Below are positions 1 to 7,580 of a stretch of 64,000 nt of DNA, piece after piece. The position numbers and the translations under genes were made by a program. The DNA is from Flavobacterium sp. 1355 (GTDB lineage: Bacteria; Bacteroidota; Bacteroidia; Flavobacteriales; Flavobacteriaceae). Below the pieces are notes generated by a model. The model was not told the DNA's origin and searched no databases. It saw nothing but the letters and a program-made list of their open reading frames with translations. The stretch spans positions 62,001-126,000 of the forward strand of contig NZ_JAFICC010000006.1 of assembly GCF_017833415.1 (NCBI RefSeq). The letters are read 5' to 3'. Numbering within the stretch: position 1 is the stretch's first letter; every line of letters starts with the position of its first letter.

Positions 1-176
1 ATCTTTCTAAAGATCGTGAAACGGCGATTAAAGTAGGAAGTAGAAGAGGAGTTGCTCAAATTTTAACCGTAAGAAGCGGTCAAATGCATCGGGATGGATT
101 TAAATTTTATTTGTCTGAAAATAACGTTTGGTTAACAGATGAAATTCCGGCAAAATATATAGAGTTTAAATCATGA
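1..176 (+). CDS. kptA: RNA 2'-phosphotransferase KptA/Tpt1 (C-terminal fragment)
   Basis: This is the last 57 codons of a gene that begins before the window, read from base 3 to the TGA at 174-176. The fragment contains the KptA C-terminal signatures AIKVGSRRG, MHRDGFKFYLSENNVWLTD and a final aromatic stretch. The family transfers the 2'-phosphate of a spliced or ligated RNA to NAD+, giving ADP-ribose 1'',2''-cyclic phosphate and nicotinamide. The TGA overlaps the ATG of the next gene (ATGA at 173-176), which suggests translational coupling with the phosphatase gene downstream. Identity is clear from the motif. The bacterial substrate is not known from the sequence. Confidence 0.9.
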   Translation, partial: LSKDRETAIKVGSRRGVAQILTVRSGQMHRDGFKFYLSENNVWLTDEIPAKYIEFKS

Positions 177-904
177 AACGAACATTAGTTTTTGGCGACA
201 TCCATGGAGGTTTAAAAGCTTTGATTCAATTGCTTGAAAAAATTGTCCTTAACCAAAATGATAGACTTATTTTTCTGGGAGATTATGTAGATGGCTGGAG
301 TGAATCGGCATAGGTTGTTGATTTTTTGATCAATTTGTCTCAAAAACAAGAATGCATTTTTATACGCGGAAATCATGATGTTTGGTGCCATGAATGGTTG
401 AAGAATGATGTTGTAAATAATATTTGGTTTCTGCATGGCGGAAAATCAACTATAGAAAGTTATCAGAGCATTGATGCTTTCGAAAAAGAGAAACATCTTA
501 ATTTTTTTGTCAATATGAAAGATTATTTTGTAGATGAAAGTAACAATTTGTTTATTCATGCTGGTTTTTCTTCAATGCATGGTCCAGAGAAGGAGCATTA
601 TAAGACAAATTATTCTTGGGACAGAACACTTTGGGAAATGGCCTTAACAATGGACAAACGAATCAAAAAAGATTCACTTTCCTATCCTAAAAGATTATTG
701 CTGTATAATGAAATTTACATCGGTCATACGCCAACACTTCATTACAATATCGAAATCCCTATGCAAGGCTGTAATGTTTGGAATATTGATACCGGAGCAG
801 GTTTTCATGGAAAGTTAAGCTGTATTGATGTTACTACAAAAGTATTTTGGCAAAGTGATGTTGTGCAGACATTTTATATAAATGAAAAAGGAAGAAATAA
901 GTAG
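173..904 (+). pseudogene. PPP-type metallophosphatase gene interrupted by an in-frame TAG
   Basis: Reading from ATG 173 gives a calcineurin-like phosphatase with GDIHGG (residues 9-14), GDYVDG and, further on, GNHDVW. These are the three metal-binding motifs of the ApaH/PPP serine-threonine phosphatase superfamily. Codon 47 (311-313) is TAG in the context DGWSESA-stop-VVDFL. The frame then stays open to the TAG at 902-904, about 243 codons in all. A single C-to-T change from CAG (Gln) would explain it. The downstream part could only restart at a TTG at 326, and it would lack the first two metal motifs, so it should be inactive. The overlap with kptA suggests the intact gene works with it in RNA end processing; that link is inference. 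A sequencing error is possible. Confidence 0.8.
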
Positions 905-984
905 TTCTAAATAGGATCGAGATATAAAGAATAATACACAAAGACACACGAAGAAAAAACACAAAACTGCACAAAGAAAATTAA

Positions 985-1026
985 AACTTTGTGAGTCTCT
1001 GTGATAACTTTGTGAATCTCTGTGAA
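985..1026. repeat. Tandem 21-bp intergenic repeat (CTTTGTGA-type)
   Basis: Two near-identical 21-base units (985-1005 and 1006-1026), each containing AACTTTGTGAxTCTCTGTGA, lie just before nadV. Related CACAAAG words in the opposite sense lie at about 930-975. A third copy of the unit is at 3228-3248. The 905-1062 gap holds no gene that I can see. Confidence 0.6.
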
Positions 1027-1062
1027 ACACAAAGTTTACGAGAATTTAAATAACTAAAATAT

Positions 1063-2529
1063 ATGAACCCACTTTTACTAACAGACGGTTACAAAGTTGA
1101 CCACAGAAGACAATATCCAGACGGAACTACATTAGTGTACTCAAACTGGACGCCAAGAAAATCAAGAATCGAAGGAGTAAATGAAGTTGTATTTTTCGGA
1201 TTGCAATATTTCATTAAAAAATATATTATTCAGGATTTTGAACTGCATTTTTTTAAACAGCCAAAAGAAGAAGTAGTAAAAAAATACGCCCGAAGAATCA
1301 ATAATTATTTGGGAGAAAACCTTGTCGGAACAAAACATATCGAAGATCTACATGATTTAGGATATATTCCGATGGTTTTTAAAGCTTTGCCAGAAGGAAC
1401 AAGCGTGCCAATCCGAGTACCGATGTTTACGATGTACAATACGCTTCCGGAGTTTTTCTGGCTGACCAATTATTTTGAAACATTGCTTTCTGCTGTAGTT
1501 TGGCTTCCTTGTAATTCTGCTACAATTGCTAAAGAGTACAGAAAAGTTCTTGACAAATACGCAGACGAAACGTCATCAGTTCCGGAATTCGTAGATTGGC
1601 AGGCACATGATTTTTCAATGAGAGGAATGGGCGGAATCGAAGCTTCTTTGACTTCTTCTGCAGGGCATTTATTGAGTTTTACAGGTTCTGATACAATCCC
1701 TGCAATTGATTTTATGGAGGAATATTACAAAGCCGATTCAGATAAAGAACTAATTGCGGGTTCAGTTGCTGCTACAGAACATTCTGTAATGTGTATGGGA
1801 ACGACAGAAGGAGAATACGAAACTTTCAGAAGATTAATTTCTGATGTTTACCCAAAAGGAATTGTTTCTATCGTTTCTGATACATGGGATTTATGGAAAG
1901 TATTAACCGATTATCTTCCGAGATTAAAAAACGAAATCGTTTCAAGAGAAGGTAAAGTTGTAATTCGCCCTGACAGTGGTGACCCGGTAGATATTATCTG
2001 CGGAAATCCGAAAGGAAAAACAGAAGAGGAAAAGAAAGGTGTTATTGAATTGCTTTGGGATGTATTCGGAGGAAGTACAAACGATAAAGGATTTAAAGAA
2101 TTAGTGCCCCAGATTGGTGCTATTTACGGAGACAGTATTACTGTAGCAAGAGCTACTCAAATCTGCGAAAGATTGAAATTAAAAGGTTTTGCCTCTACGA
2201 ATGTTGTCTTAGGAATCGGATCTTTTACATATCAATATAATACAAGAGATACGTTTGGTTTTGCTATGAAGGCGACTTATGGAGAAGTAAACGGAGAAGG
2301 AAGAGCAATTTTCAAAAACCCGATTACAGATGACGGAACAAAAAAATCAGCCAAGGGATTAATGAAGATTGATTTAGTCGACGGTGCTTATTATTTAACA
2401 GATAATGTTTCCTGGGATGAAGAAAAGAAAGGAGAACTTAAGGAAGTTTTCAGAGACGGAAAACTCTTAATCGACCAATCTCTTTCTGAAATCAGAAATA
2501 ATGTCAAAAAAGAGCTTACAATAGCTTAA
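1063..2529 (+). CDS. nadV: Nicotinamide phosphoribosyltransferase (NadV/NAMPT)
   Basis: This enzyme condenses nicotinamide with PRPP to give nicotinamide mononucleotide (NMN), the first step of NAD+ salvage. The 488-residue length and the N-terminus LLTDGYKVDHRRQYP match the NAMPT branch rather than the shorter PncB nicotinate enzymes. ATEHSVM, around residue 240, corresponds to the active-site histidine region of NAMPT. VIRPDSGDP, around residue 300, is the phosphoribosyl-binding segment. The gene stands alone on the plus strand, has a clear terminator, and converges with nadD. NadD belongs to the adenylyltransferase family that would act on the mononucleotide, so the two neighbours fit one pathway. 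The start is the only plausible ATG before the conserved N-terminus. Confidence 0.93.
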   Translation: MNPLLLTDGYKVDHRRQYPDGTTLVYSNWTPRKSRIEGVNEVVFFGLQYFIKKYIIQDFELHFFKQPKEEVVKKYARRINNYLGENLVGTKHIEDLHDLGYIPMVFKALPEGTSVPIRVPMFTMYNTLPEFFWLTNYFETLLSAVVWLPCNSATIAKEYRKVLDKYADETSSVPEFVDWQAHDFSMRGMGGIEASLTSSAGHLLSFTGSDTIPAIDFMEEYYKADSDKELIAGSVAATEHSVMCMGTTEGEYETFRRLISDVYPKGIVSIVSDTWDLWKVLTDYLPRLKNEIVSREGKVVIRPDSGDPVDIICGNPKGKTEEEKKGVIELLWDVFGGSTNDKGFKELVPQIGAIYGDSITVARATQICERLKLKGFASTNVVLGIGSFTYQYNTRDTFGFAMKATYGEVNGEGRAIFKNPITDDGTKKSAKGLMKIDLVDGAYYLTDNVSWDEEKKGELKEVFRDGKLLIDQSLSEIRNNVKKELTIA

Positions 2530-2536
2530 AAAAGTA

Positions 2537-2570
2537 AAGCCTAAATGTTTATGCATTTAGGCTTCTTTAT
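2537..2570 (+). terminator. Rho-independent terminator after nadV
   Basis: An 11-bp perfect stem (AAGCCTAAATG at 2537-2547, matching arm 2554-2564) with a 6-base loop is followed by a T-rich run. It lies 8 bases after the nadV stop, between converging nadV and nadD. Confidence 0.8.
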
Positions 2571-2582
2571 TTGTGATAATTT

Positions 2583-3164
2583 CTATTTCTTATAAAAATT
2601 ATTGTGATCAATATATTCCCAAACTTTTGGAGGTAATAAAGGCTGAATATTTTTTCCTTCCTTGATATTGTTACGAATAAAAGTAGAAGAGATTTCTACA
2701 ATCGGTGCATCAATGATATGAATTTTTGGGTGTGACTTTAATTCCGTATTTCCCTCTTCAGATGAAATTCTTGGATACACATAAATGTTATAATGATCTA
2801 ATAATACCTCGTAGTTTTTCCATTTATGAAGCGTCTTAAGATTGTCTTCGCCCATAATCAAAGAAAATTCGTGTTTTGGATACTTTTCATGCAAATGCAC
2901 CAAAGTATTTACGGTATAATTAGGCTGAGGTAGTTTAAATTCAATATCAGACGGCTTTATTTTGGGAAAATCTTTTGTAGCCAGATAAACCATTTCTAAA
3001 CGCTGATGATCGTCCAGCAGAGTAGATTTCTTTTTTAACGGATTATGAGGCGTAACAACCATCCAGATTTGATCTAAATCGGCAAATTCTGCCATGTGAT
3101 TGGCAATAATCATATGACCAACATGAATTGGATTATAAGTGCCGAAATAAAGACCTATTCTCAT
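2583..3164 (-). CDS. nadD: Nicotinate-nucleotide adenylyltransferase
   Basis: NadD adenylates nicotinate mononucleotide (some members also NMN) with ATP to form the dinucleotide in NAD+ synthesis. The nucleotidyltransferase motif HVGH is at residues 14-17 in GTYNPIHVGH. The second signature, ISSTFIR, is at residues 158-164. The length of 193 aa is normal. It follows gmk on the minus strand with an 88-base gap that carries a dispersed repeat (3176-3248), and it converges with nadV. Transcription from the gmk side is likely but not certain. Confidence 0.93.
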   Translation of the reverse strand: MRIGLYFGTYNPIHVGHMIIANHMAEFADLDQIWMVVTPHNPLKKKSTLLDDHQRLEMVYLATKDFPKIKPSDIEFKLPQPNYTVNTLVHLHEKYPKHEFSLIMGEDNLKTLHKWKNYEVLLDHYNIYVYPRISSEEGNTELKSHPKIHIIDAPIVEISSTFIRNNIKEGKNIQPLLPPKVWEYIDHNNFYKK

Positions 3165-3175
3165 TTTGTGTTTTG

Positions 3176-3248
3176 TTTCGCAGAGATTCGCCGAGTTTTC
3201 TCAAAGATACACAAAGTAATTTATTAAAACTTTGTGAATCTCCGTGTA
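3176..3248. repeat. Intergenic repeat between gmk and nadD, inverted copies
   Basis: AACTTTGTGAATCTCCGTG at 3228-3246 matches the units at 985-1026. TTTCGCAGAGATTCGC at 3176-3191 is a diverged inverted copy, so the pair could form an imperfect hairpin in the gap. CAAAGATACACAAAG lies between them. It looks like a mobile or amplified intergenic repeat rather than a gene-specific element. Confidence 0.55.
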
Positions 3249-3252
3249 ATAA

Positions 3253-3825
3253 CTACTTGTTTACAAAGTCTTTTACCAATTGATAAGCCTCTTCTTTTGC
3301 AGTGTCCAAATCGTAGTTTTTGATAATCGTATCAAATTGCGGAGCAGTTGCCAGTTCTACAGAAGCTTTTGCGATTCGCATATTGATTTTGTCATCACTT
3401 TCTGTAGAGCGTTCTTTCAGTCTGCGTTTCAGTTCGTCAACGCTTGGCGGTTTCACAAAAACAGCCAGAGTCTGTTCCGGGAATTTATGTTTGATACGCA
3501 ATCCGCCAGCGACATCAATGTCAAAAATAACATTTTTTCCAAGAGCCCAGATACGTTCAATTTCAGATTTTAAAGTACCGTAAAAATTATCGCGATAAAC
3601 TTCTTCCCATTCCAGGAAATCCTCTGCTTTAATATGTTTTTTAAACTGTTCAAGATTTATAAAATAATAATCTTTCCCGTGTACTTCTTCACCACGCGGG
3701 TCACGTGAAGCCGCAGAAATCGAAAATTCTAAATTTAAATCTTCTTTCCCAAGTAAATGTTTTACTATAGTTGTTTTTCCTGATCCTGACGGTGCCGAGA
3801 AAACAATTAATTTTCCTTTGTTCAT
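3253..3825 (-). CDS. gmk: Guanylate kinase
   Basis: The enzyme phosphorylates GMP to GDP using ATP, an essential cytosolic step of purine metabolism. The P-loop SAPSGSGKTT begins at residue 10. The GMP-binding region contains SRDPRGEEVHGKDYYF and EWEEVYRDNFYGT. DIDVAGGLRIK is the typical hydrophobic strand and following segment. The length of 190 aa is standard. It is followed by nadD. A gene for a secreted protein (3843-4448) sits between it and yicC, a gene often found directly beside gmk. Confidence 0.95.
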   Translation of the reverse strand: MNKGKLIVFSAPSGSGKTTIVKHLLGKEDLNLEFSISAASRDPRGEEVHGKDYYFINLEQFKKHIKAEDFLEWEEVYRDNFYGTLKSEIERIWALGKNVIFDIDVAGGLRIKHKFPEQTLAVFVKPPSVDELKRRLKERSTESDDKINMRIAKASVELATAPQFDTIIKNYDLDTAKEEAYQLVKDFVNK

Positions 3826-3842
3826 TCTTTATTTATATGTAA

Positions 3843-4448
3843 TCAATCATTCCAGAGGTTAAACTCCTTTTTAATGATTGATAATAATTCATTATATGAG
3901 ATTAATTCATCAACTGTTGGATAAAATTTTAAATAGATAGCGGGATTGACAAAAGAAAAATCATTTTTAATGATTCCGTTTTTGATGAATACTTGATATG
4001 ATTCACCATCTACTGCACGCTTTCGTTTTTTGGATATTCCATATTCTCTATCTTCTGATATTACTTTGGTAGCTTTGAGTTTATAATCAATATTTTTTTG
4101 ACTTGGTAAATATTCCACATCACAGAGAAGTAAATTCAACCAAATCAGATATGCGTTTTTAGGCTTTAATTTTCCAATAACCTCTTTAGGAAATTGTATT
4201 TGATCAATTTTAGTTACGGCTTTATCTTTTTTAGAAAAAGAAAAAATATATACAATCCAATTGTCTTTTCCTTCATCATACATTCTAAATATTTCCATTG
4301 AGTTTTTAATGGAATAATCTTTATAAATGCGAATTTCTTTTTCAAATCCTAACGTATCAGGTATTTTTAAAACTTTATTTATTTCAGATATTTCTTGTCC
4401 AAAACAATTGAATATAATTAGAAAAAAGAAAATGAAATAAAGCTTCAT
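3843..4448 (-). CDS. Unknown small secreted protein
   Basis: I do not recognise a family. The 201-residue product has a strongly hydrophobic N-terminus (residues 1-17) ending in CFGQ, so export by signal peptidase I is likely; the FNC context is a poor lipobox. The mature part is rich in Lys, Asp and Ile, with no obvious membrane span. A Trp-rich segment (IWLNLLLCDVEYLP) lies in the middle. It starts 3 bases after the yicC stop and ends 17 bases before gmk, so it is inside a likely operon with housekeeping genes. This looks like an accessory insertion between yicC and gmk. Confidence 0.7.
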   Translation of the reverse strand: MKLYFIFFFLIIFNCFGQEISEINKVLKIPDTLGFEKEIRIYKDYSIKNSMEIFRMYDEGKDNWIVYIFSFSKKDKAVTKIDQIQFPKEVIGKLKPKNAYLIWLNLLLCDVEYLPSQKNIDYKLKATKVISEDREYGISKKRKRAVDGESYQVFIKNGIIKNDFSFVNPAIYLKFYPTVDELISYNELLSIIKKEFNLWND

Positions 4449-4451
4449 GTT

Positions 4452-5312
4452 TTAAAGTACATTCAAAACCTGTTCCTTAATCTTTTCCAGTTCATCCTTC
4501 ATCATGACAACGAGTTTCTGCATTTGCGCATGATTAGATTTAGAACCCATTGTATTGATTTCACGTCCCATTTCCTGAGTAATAAAACCAAGTTTTCTAC
4601 CATTAGCTTCCGTTCCTTTAATAGTTTCCAAAAAGTAATCTAAGTGATTGGTCAAACGAACTTTTTCTTCAGTAATATCCAGTTTTTCAAGATAATAAAT
4701 CAACTCCTGCTCAAAACGATTTTCGTCAACATTAACCTGTAATTCCGAAATTGCAGTTTGCAGACGATCTTTTATAGCCTGAACGCGTTCTGGGTCCAAT
4801 GCCAAAGCATCATTCATATACTGTCGAATATTACCAATTCTAAGATTAAATTCTTTTTCAAGAGATTCACCTTCGTCTTTTCTAAAATTTAAGATATTTT
4901 GAAGAGCTTCCTCTATTATTACCTGAATCTGTTCCCAATCATTTTCGTCAATTTCCTCACGCTCAGTTTTTAGCGTATCAGGCATACGAACGGCCATTTT
5001 CATCAATTCAGTTTCATCTGCATCAGGATAAACTTCTTTAAGCTGTGCAATGTAATTTTTTACAACAGGAACATTTACTTTCGTTGAGGTTTGCTCGGCT
5101 GTGCTTTCAATGTAAATCCCAAAATCAATCTTTCCCCTTTCTAATTTGGTCGAAATCTGAGTTCTTAATCCCAATTCCATTTCACGATAAACAGACGGCA
5201 TCCTGACATTCAAATCTAAACCCTTACTATTTAAAGATTTTACTTCAACTGTAATTTTTTTTGTTGGCAATTGCAAAGAAGCTTTACCAAACCCTGTCAT
5301 AGATTGTATCAT
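4452..5312 (-). CDS. yicC: YicC/YloC family endoribonuclease
   Basis: The 286-residue protein has the YicC N-terminal signature MIQSMTGFGKA, an EVKSLNSKGLD segment, and a C-terminal DUF1732 part with KLGFITQEMGREINTMGSK. YicC proteins in other bacteria act as endoribonucleases affecting small-RNA turnover; that role is known for the family, not shown here. I chose the ATG at 5312 because the signature starts there; the frame extends upstream only through a TTG. It heads the run yicC, secreted protein, gmk, nadD on the minus strand. Confidence 0.92.
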   Translation of the reverse strand: MIQSMTGFGKASLQLPTKKITVEVKSLNSKGLDLNVRMPSVYREMELGLRTQISTKLERGKIDFGIYIESTAEQTSTKVNVPVVKNYIAQLKEVYPDADETELMKMAVRMPDTLKTEREEIDENDWEQIQVIIEEALQNILNFRKDEGESLEKEFNLRIGNIRQYMNDALALDPERVQAIKDRLQTAISELQVNVDENRFEQELIYYLEKLDITEEKVRLTNHLDYFLETIKGTEANGRKLGFITQEMGREINTMGSKSNHAQMQKLVVMMKDELEKIKEQVLNVL

Positions 5313-5399
5313 ATAATGAATATAAAGGCGCAAAGATACTAAAAAACTTAACAGTGAAGGTTTCTAGTTTTGCAGCGCTCAGATTTTTAAAAAGCTTTT

Positions 5400-5464
5400 G
5401 GGCGTTTCCTTCGGTCGGTCTATCCGTTACAATCTTTTTTTGAGCAGAAAAAGCTCAAAAAAAG
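5400..5464. repeat. Flavobacterial-type intergenic element with a 12-bp hairpin
   Basis: The stretch GGCGTTTCCTTCGGTCGG (from 5401) followed by TATCCGTTACAATC leads into a perfect 12-bp inverted repeat (CTTTTTTTGAGC at 5434-5445, arm 5453-5464, 7-base loop). The composition is more GC-rich than its surroundings. I recall similar blocks between genes in other Flavobacterium genomes, but I cannot search. It could also act as a bidirectional terminator. The rest of 5313-5556 holds no gene that I can see. Confidence 0.5.
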
Positions 5465-5556
5465 AATTTCCACTTCAAACGAAGTTCGTTGAAGACTAAA
5501 ATAGAATTATAGGAAGTAATCCCTAACGCAAGCAGGTTCCTTACAACTTAGGATTT

Positions 5557-5907
5557 TTATTTTTGTAATGCTTTTGTAACCTGAAGAATATTTTGCTGGC
5601 TGTTGCCAATATAAATTTCACCATCAATAATAAAAACCGGACGGCTCAAAAAGGTATAATGTTCCAGAATATACTTTTTAAAATCAGCCTCTGTCAATGA
5701 TTTATTTTTCAAATCCATTGATTTATATAATTGTGCTTTTTTGCTAAACAAAGCTTCATAACTTCCGGAAAGTTTATGCATCTCTTCCAATTCTTCTTCT
5801 GTTATTGGATTCTGACGAATATCCTGAAAAACCAAATCGTTTTCAGGCAAATTTTTTATAATTTTTCGGCAGGTATCGCAAGATGCTAAATAATATATTT
5901 TGTTCAT
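5557..5907 (-). CDS. ArsC/Spx-family thioredoxin-fold protein
   Basis: The 116-residue protein begins MNKIYYLASCDTCRK, with a CxxC at residues 10 and 13 as in the ArsC/Spx/YffB thioredoxin-fold family. The C-terminal half contains LSRPVFIIDGEIYIGN, matching the conserved RP segment of that family. It may be an arsenate-reductase-like or redox protein; members of this branch are often only called ArsC family. The frame runs further upstream, but the family N-terminus starts at ATG 5907. It is divergent from the DinB-like gene at 5984 with a 76-base gap, so the promoters must lie there. Confidence 0.82.
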   Translation of the reverse strand: MNKIYYLASCDTCRKIIKNLPENDLVFQDIRQNPITEEELEEMHKLSGSYEALFSKKAQLYKSMDLKNKSLTEADFKKYILEHYTFLSRPVFIIDGEIYIGNSQQNILQVTKALQK

Positions 5908-5983
5908 GATTTTTGAAATTTTAGAATACAAAGAAAATCCATTTGAAATATAAAAATGACTAATTTTATAAAAAAATATAAAT

Positions 5984-6439
5984 ATGAGTTCAGTTTTTAA
6001 AGTACAGAAAACCATTCGCGAAATTCTTCTGAAGATTTTGGATAATCATTCGTTAGAACAATTGAATAAAATTCCGGCAGGATATAGTAATAATTTAATT
6101 TGGAACGTGGCGCATTGCATTTCCGCACAACAAGTTTTAGTATATAAATTATCAGGTTTGCCAATACTGGTTTCTGATGAATTTATTGATAAATATAAAA
6201 AAGGAACAAAACCGGAAGGTGATGTTTCGCAGGCAGAAGTTGATGAAATCAGAGGATTGCTTTTTTCAACTTTAGATAAAACTGAAAAAGATGTTAATGA
6301 TGGCATTTTTCTCAACTATACAACGTACTTGACAAGTATGGGGTTTGAACTCACAAATGTTCAGGATGCGTTGGATTTTGTGAATTACCATGAAGGAATT
6401 CATACCGGAATTATAATGAGTATTCGAAAGTTTGTTTAA
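5984..6439 (+). CDS. DinB-like superfamily protein
   Basis: The 151-residue protein fits the DinB/YfiT four-helix bundle family. The putative metal-binding histidines are H44 (NVAHC), H136 and H140 (NYHEGIH), spaced as in that family. Members include metal-dependent thiol transferases and hydrolases, and many are uncharacterised. The substrate cannot be told from sequence. The gene is followed at once by a strong terminator shared with the converging rlpA-like gene. Confidence 0.8.
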   Translation: MSSVFKVQKTIREILLKILDNHSLEQLNKIPAGYSNNLIWNVAHCISAQQVLVYKLSGLPILVSDEFIDKYKKGTKPEGDVSQAEVDEIRGLLFSTLDKTEKDVNDGIFLNYTTYLTSMGFELTNVQDALDFVNYHEGIHTGIIMSIRKFV

Positions 6440-6441
6440 AT

Positions 6442-6471
6442 AAAAAAAGTCCCTTAATTGGGACTTTTTTT
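6442..6471. terminator. Bidirectional terminator, DinB-like / rlpA-like
   Basis: A symmetrical hairpin AAAAAAGTCCC, TTAATT, GGGACTTTTTT lies between two converging genes, 2 bases after one stop and 1 base from the other. It has A and T runs on both sides, so it can serve either strand. Confidence 0.85.
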
Positions 6472-6472
6472 A

Positions 6473-6967
6473 TTATTCTATTATTCTTTCTATTGTCACT
6501 TTCATCGCGCCTGCACCTTTGCTTTTTGTTATTTCCATAAACGCTCTTTTTGAGAGATCTAATTCACGCGTTTTTACAAACGGACCACGATCAGTAATTT
6601 TTACAATTACAAATTTCCCGTTTGCTTCATTGGTAACTTTTATTCTGGTGCCAAATGGGAGCTTTTTGTGGGCTGCGGTGTATTTGTTATTGTCAAACCT
6701 GCTTCCGTTTGCTGTTTTTCTTCCGGTAAATTTATCAGCGTAATAAGAAGCATGCGCATTTTTTTTGTAAGGTTTTAATTTTAAGCCGTTGTCTGTAAAA
6801 ACAGAATCAATTGGAATCACAATAATGTTTGGCTTAATACCTTTTACAGTATCCTGAATAATTTTAGGTGCTTCTGCTGTTTGTTTGTTCTGACTGCTTA
6901 CATAAGTAAAACAACTTAAAAAGATCAATGTAAATAGGTTGGTTGAAATGCTTTTTTTAATTCTCAT
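6473..6967 (-). CDS. RlpA-like double-psi beta-barrel lipoprotein/lytic protein family
   Basis: The 164-residue exported protein has a signal peptide (about residues 1-25, ending YVSSQ) and a double-psi beta-barrel domain at about 73-160. Typical RlpA words are HASYYADKFTGRKTANG, LPFGTRIKV and ITDRGPF. RlpA proteins bind or cleave peptidoglycan strands lacking stem peptides. This one lacks the SPOR domain of septal RlpA, so it may be a general periplasmic member. The mature protein has no lipobox cysteine beside the signal. Confidence 0.85.
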   Translation of the reverse strand: MRIKKSISTNLFTLIFLSCFTYVSSQNKQTAEAPKIIQDTVKGIKPNIIVIPIDSVFTDNGLKLKPYKKNAHASYYADKFTGRKTANGSRFDNNKYTAAHKKLPFGTRIKVTNEANGKFVIVKITDRGPFVKTRELDLSKRAFMEITKSKGAGAMKVTIERIIE

Positions 6968-7015
6968 AGTTTATTTTTTTCAGACTTGGGGAGTTTGTAC
7001 AAATAATATGCCGAG

Positions 7016-7045
7016 ATAAAAAAAGTCCTACAATTTTAGGACTTT
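7016..7045 (-). terminator. Terminator of the four-helix membrane protein gene
   Basis: A 9-bp stem (AAAGTCCTA / TAGGACTTT, 7022-7030 with 7037-7045) is followed on the minus strand by a T run. It lies 4 bases after the stop of the gene at 7050. Confidence 0.75.
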
Positions 7046-7049
7046 GTTT

Positions 7050-7475
7050 TTATTGAAACCACAGGTTCCACGGTATTCTGCTCAAGATTAATAATAATCC
7101 CAAACCATAGAAAATAGCGAATGTTTTAAATTTAGCTTCGCTATTAATCAGCTTTTTATGTTTTGACCATCCTATAGTAATTAAAACTATAGCAATAAGG
7201 TTAATAAGAGGATGTTCTAAGGAAGTTAATCTCAATTCTGCATTTGACATTTGCCCGAATGCAGCTTTTCCTAGTGGAGATACAAAATAAAGTATTATCC
7301 CGATTAAAAGCTGCGTGTGTGTTCCGATCAAAGCAAATAAACCAAGTTTACGGTCTTTTGCAGTAAATTCTTTTTTTGAAGTTAATCCGATGATGGCATT
7401 TACAACCGCAATTAATAAAAGCAGCAATGCTAAATATGCCCAGCCCGAGTGGAGTTTTTGTATAAAATGGTACAT
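7050..7475 (-). CDS. Four-helix membrane protein with conserved-looking histidines
   Basis: The 141-residue protein has four hydrophobic segments (about 12-30, 45-65, 87-103 and 118-136). Histidines lie near the membrane ends, including H9 (KLHSGW), one in GTHTQLLIG and one in LEHPLINL. The pattern resembles small cytochrome-b-like bundles common in Bacteroidota, but I cannot assign a named function. It is a single gene with its own terminator. Confidence 0.7.
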   Translation of the reverse strand: MYHFIQKLHSGWAYLALLLLLIAVVNAIIGLTSKKEFTAKDRKLGLFALIGTHTQLLIGIILYFVSPLGKAAFGQMSNAELRLTSLEHPLINLIAIVLITIGWSKHKKLINSEAKFKTFAIFYGLGLLLILSRIPWNLWFQ

Positions 7476-7520
7476 AAATTATTATTTTGTTTGAAACAAA
7501 TATAGCAAAAAAGGGTATAA

Positions 7521-7557
7521 AAAAACGGCATTGAACTTAAAAGTCAATGCCGTTTTT
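7521..7557 (-). terminator. Terminator of the TonB receptor gene
   Basis: A perfect 14-bp stem (AAAAACGGCATTGA at 7521-7534, arm 7544-7557) with a 9-base loop lies 23 bases after the receptor stop on the minus strand. A runs on the plus strand give a T tract for the minus transcript. Confidence 0.85.
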
Positions 7558-7580
7558 GGTATTTATTTAGATTCTAAATA

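Noticed and set aside
326..904. Separate 192-aa phosphatase starting at TTG 326
   Set aside because: It lacks the GDIHG and GDYVDG motifs that lie in the same frame upstream of the TAG, so it is the tail of a broken gene, not an independent one.
985..1026. CRISPR array
   Set aside because: The units are adjacent with no spacers, and there are no cas genes.
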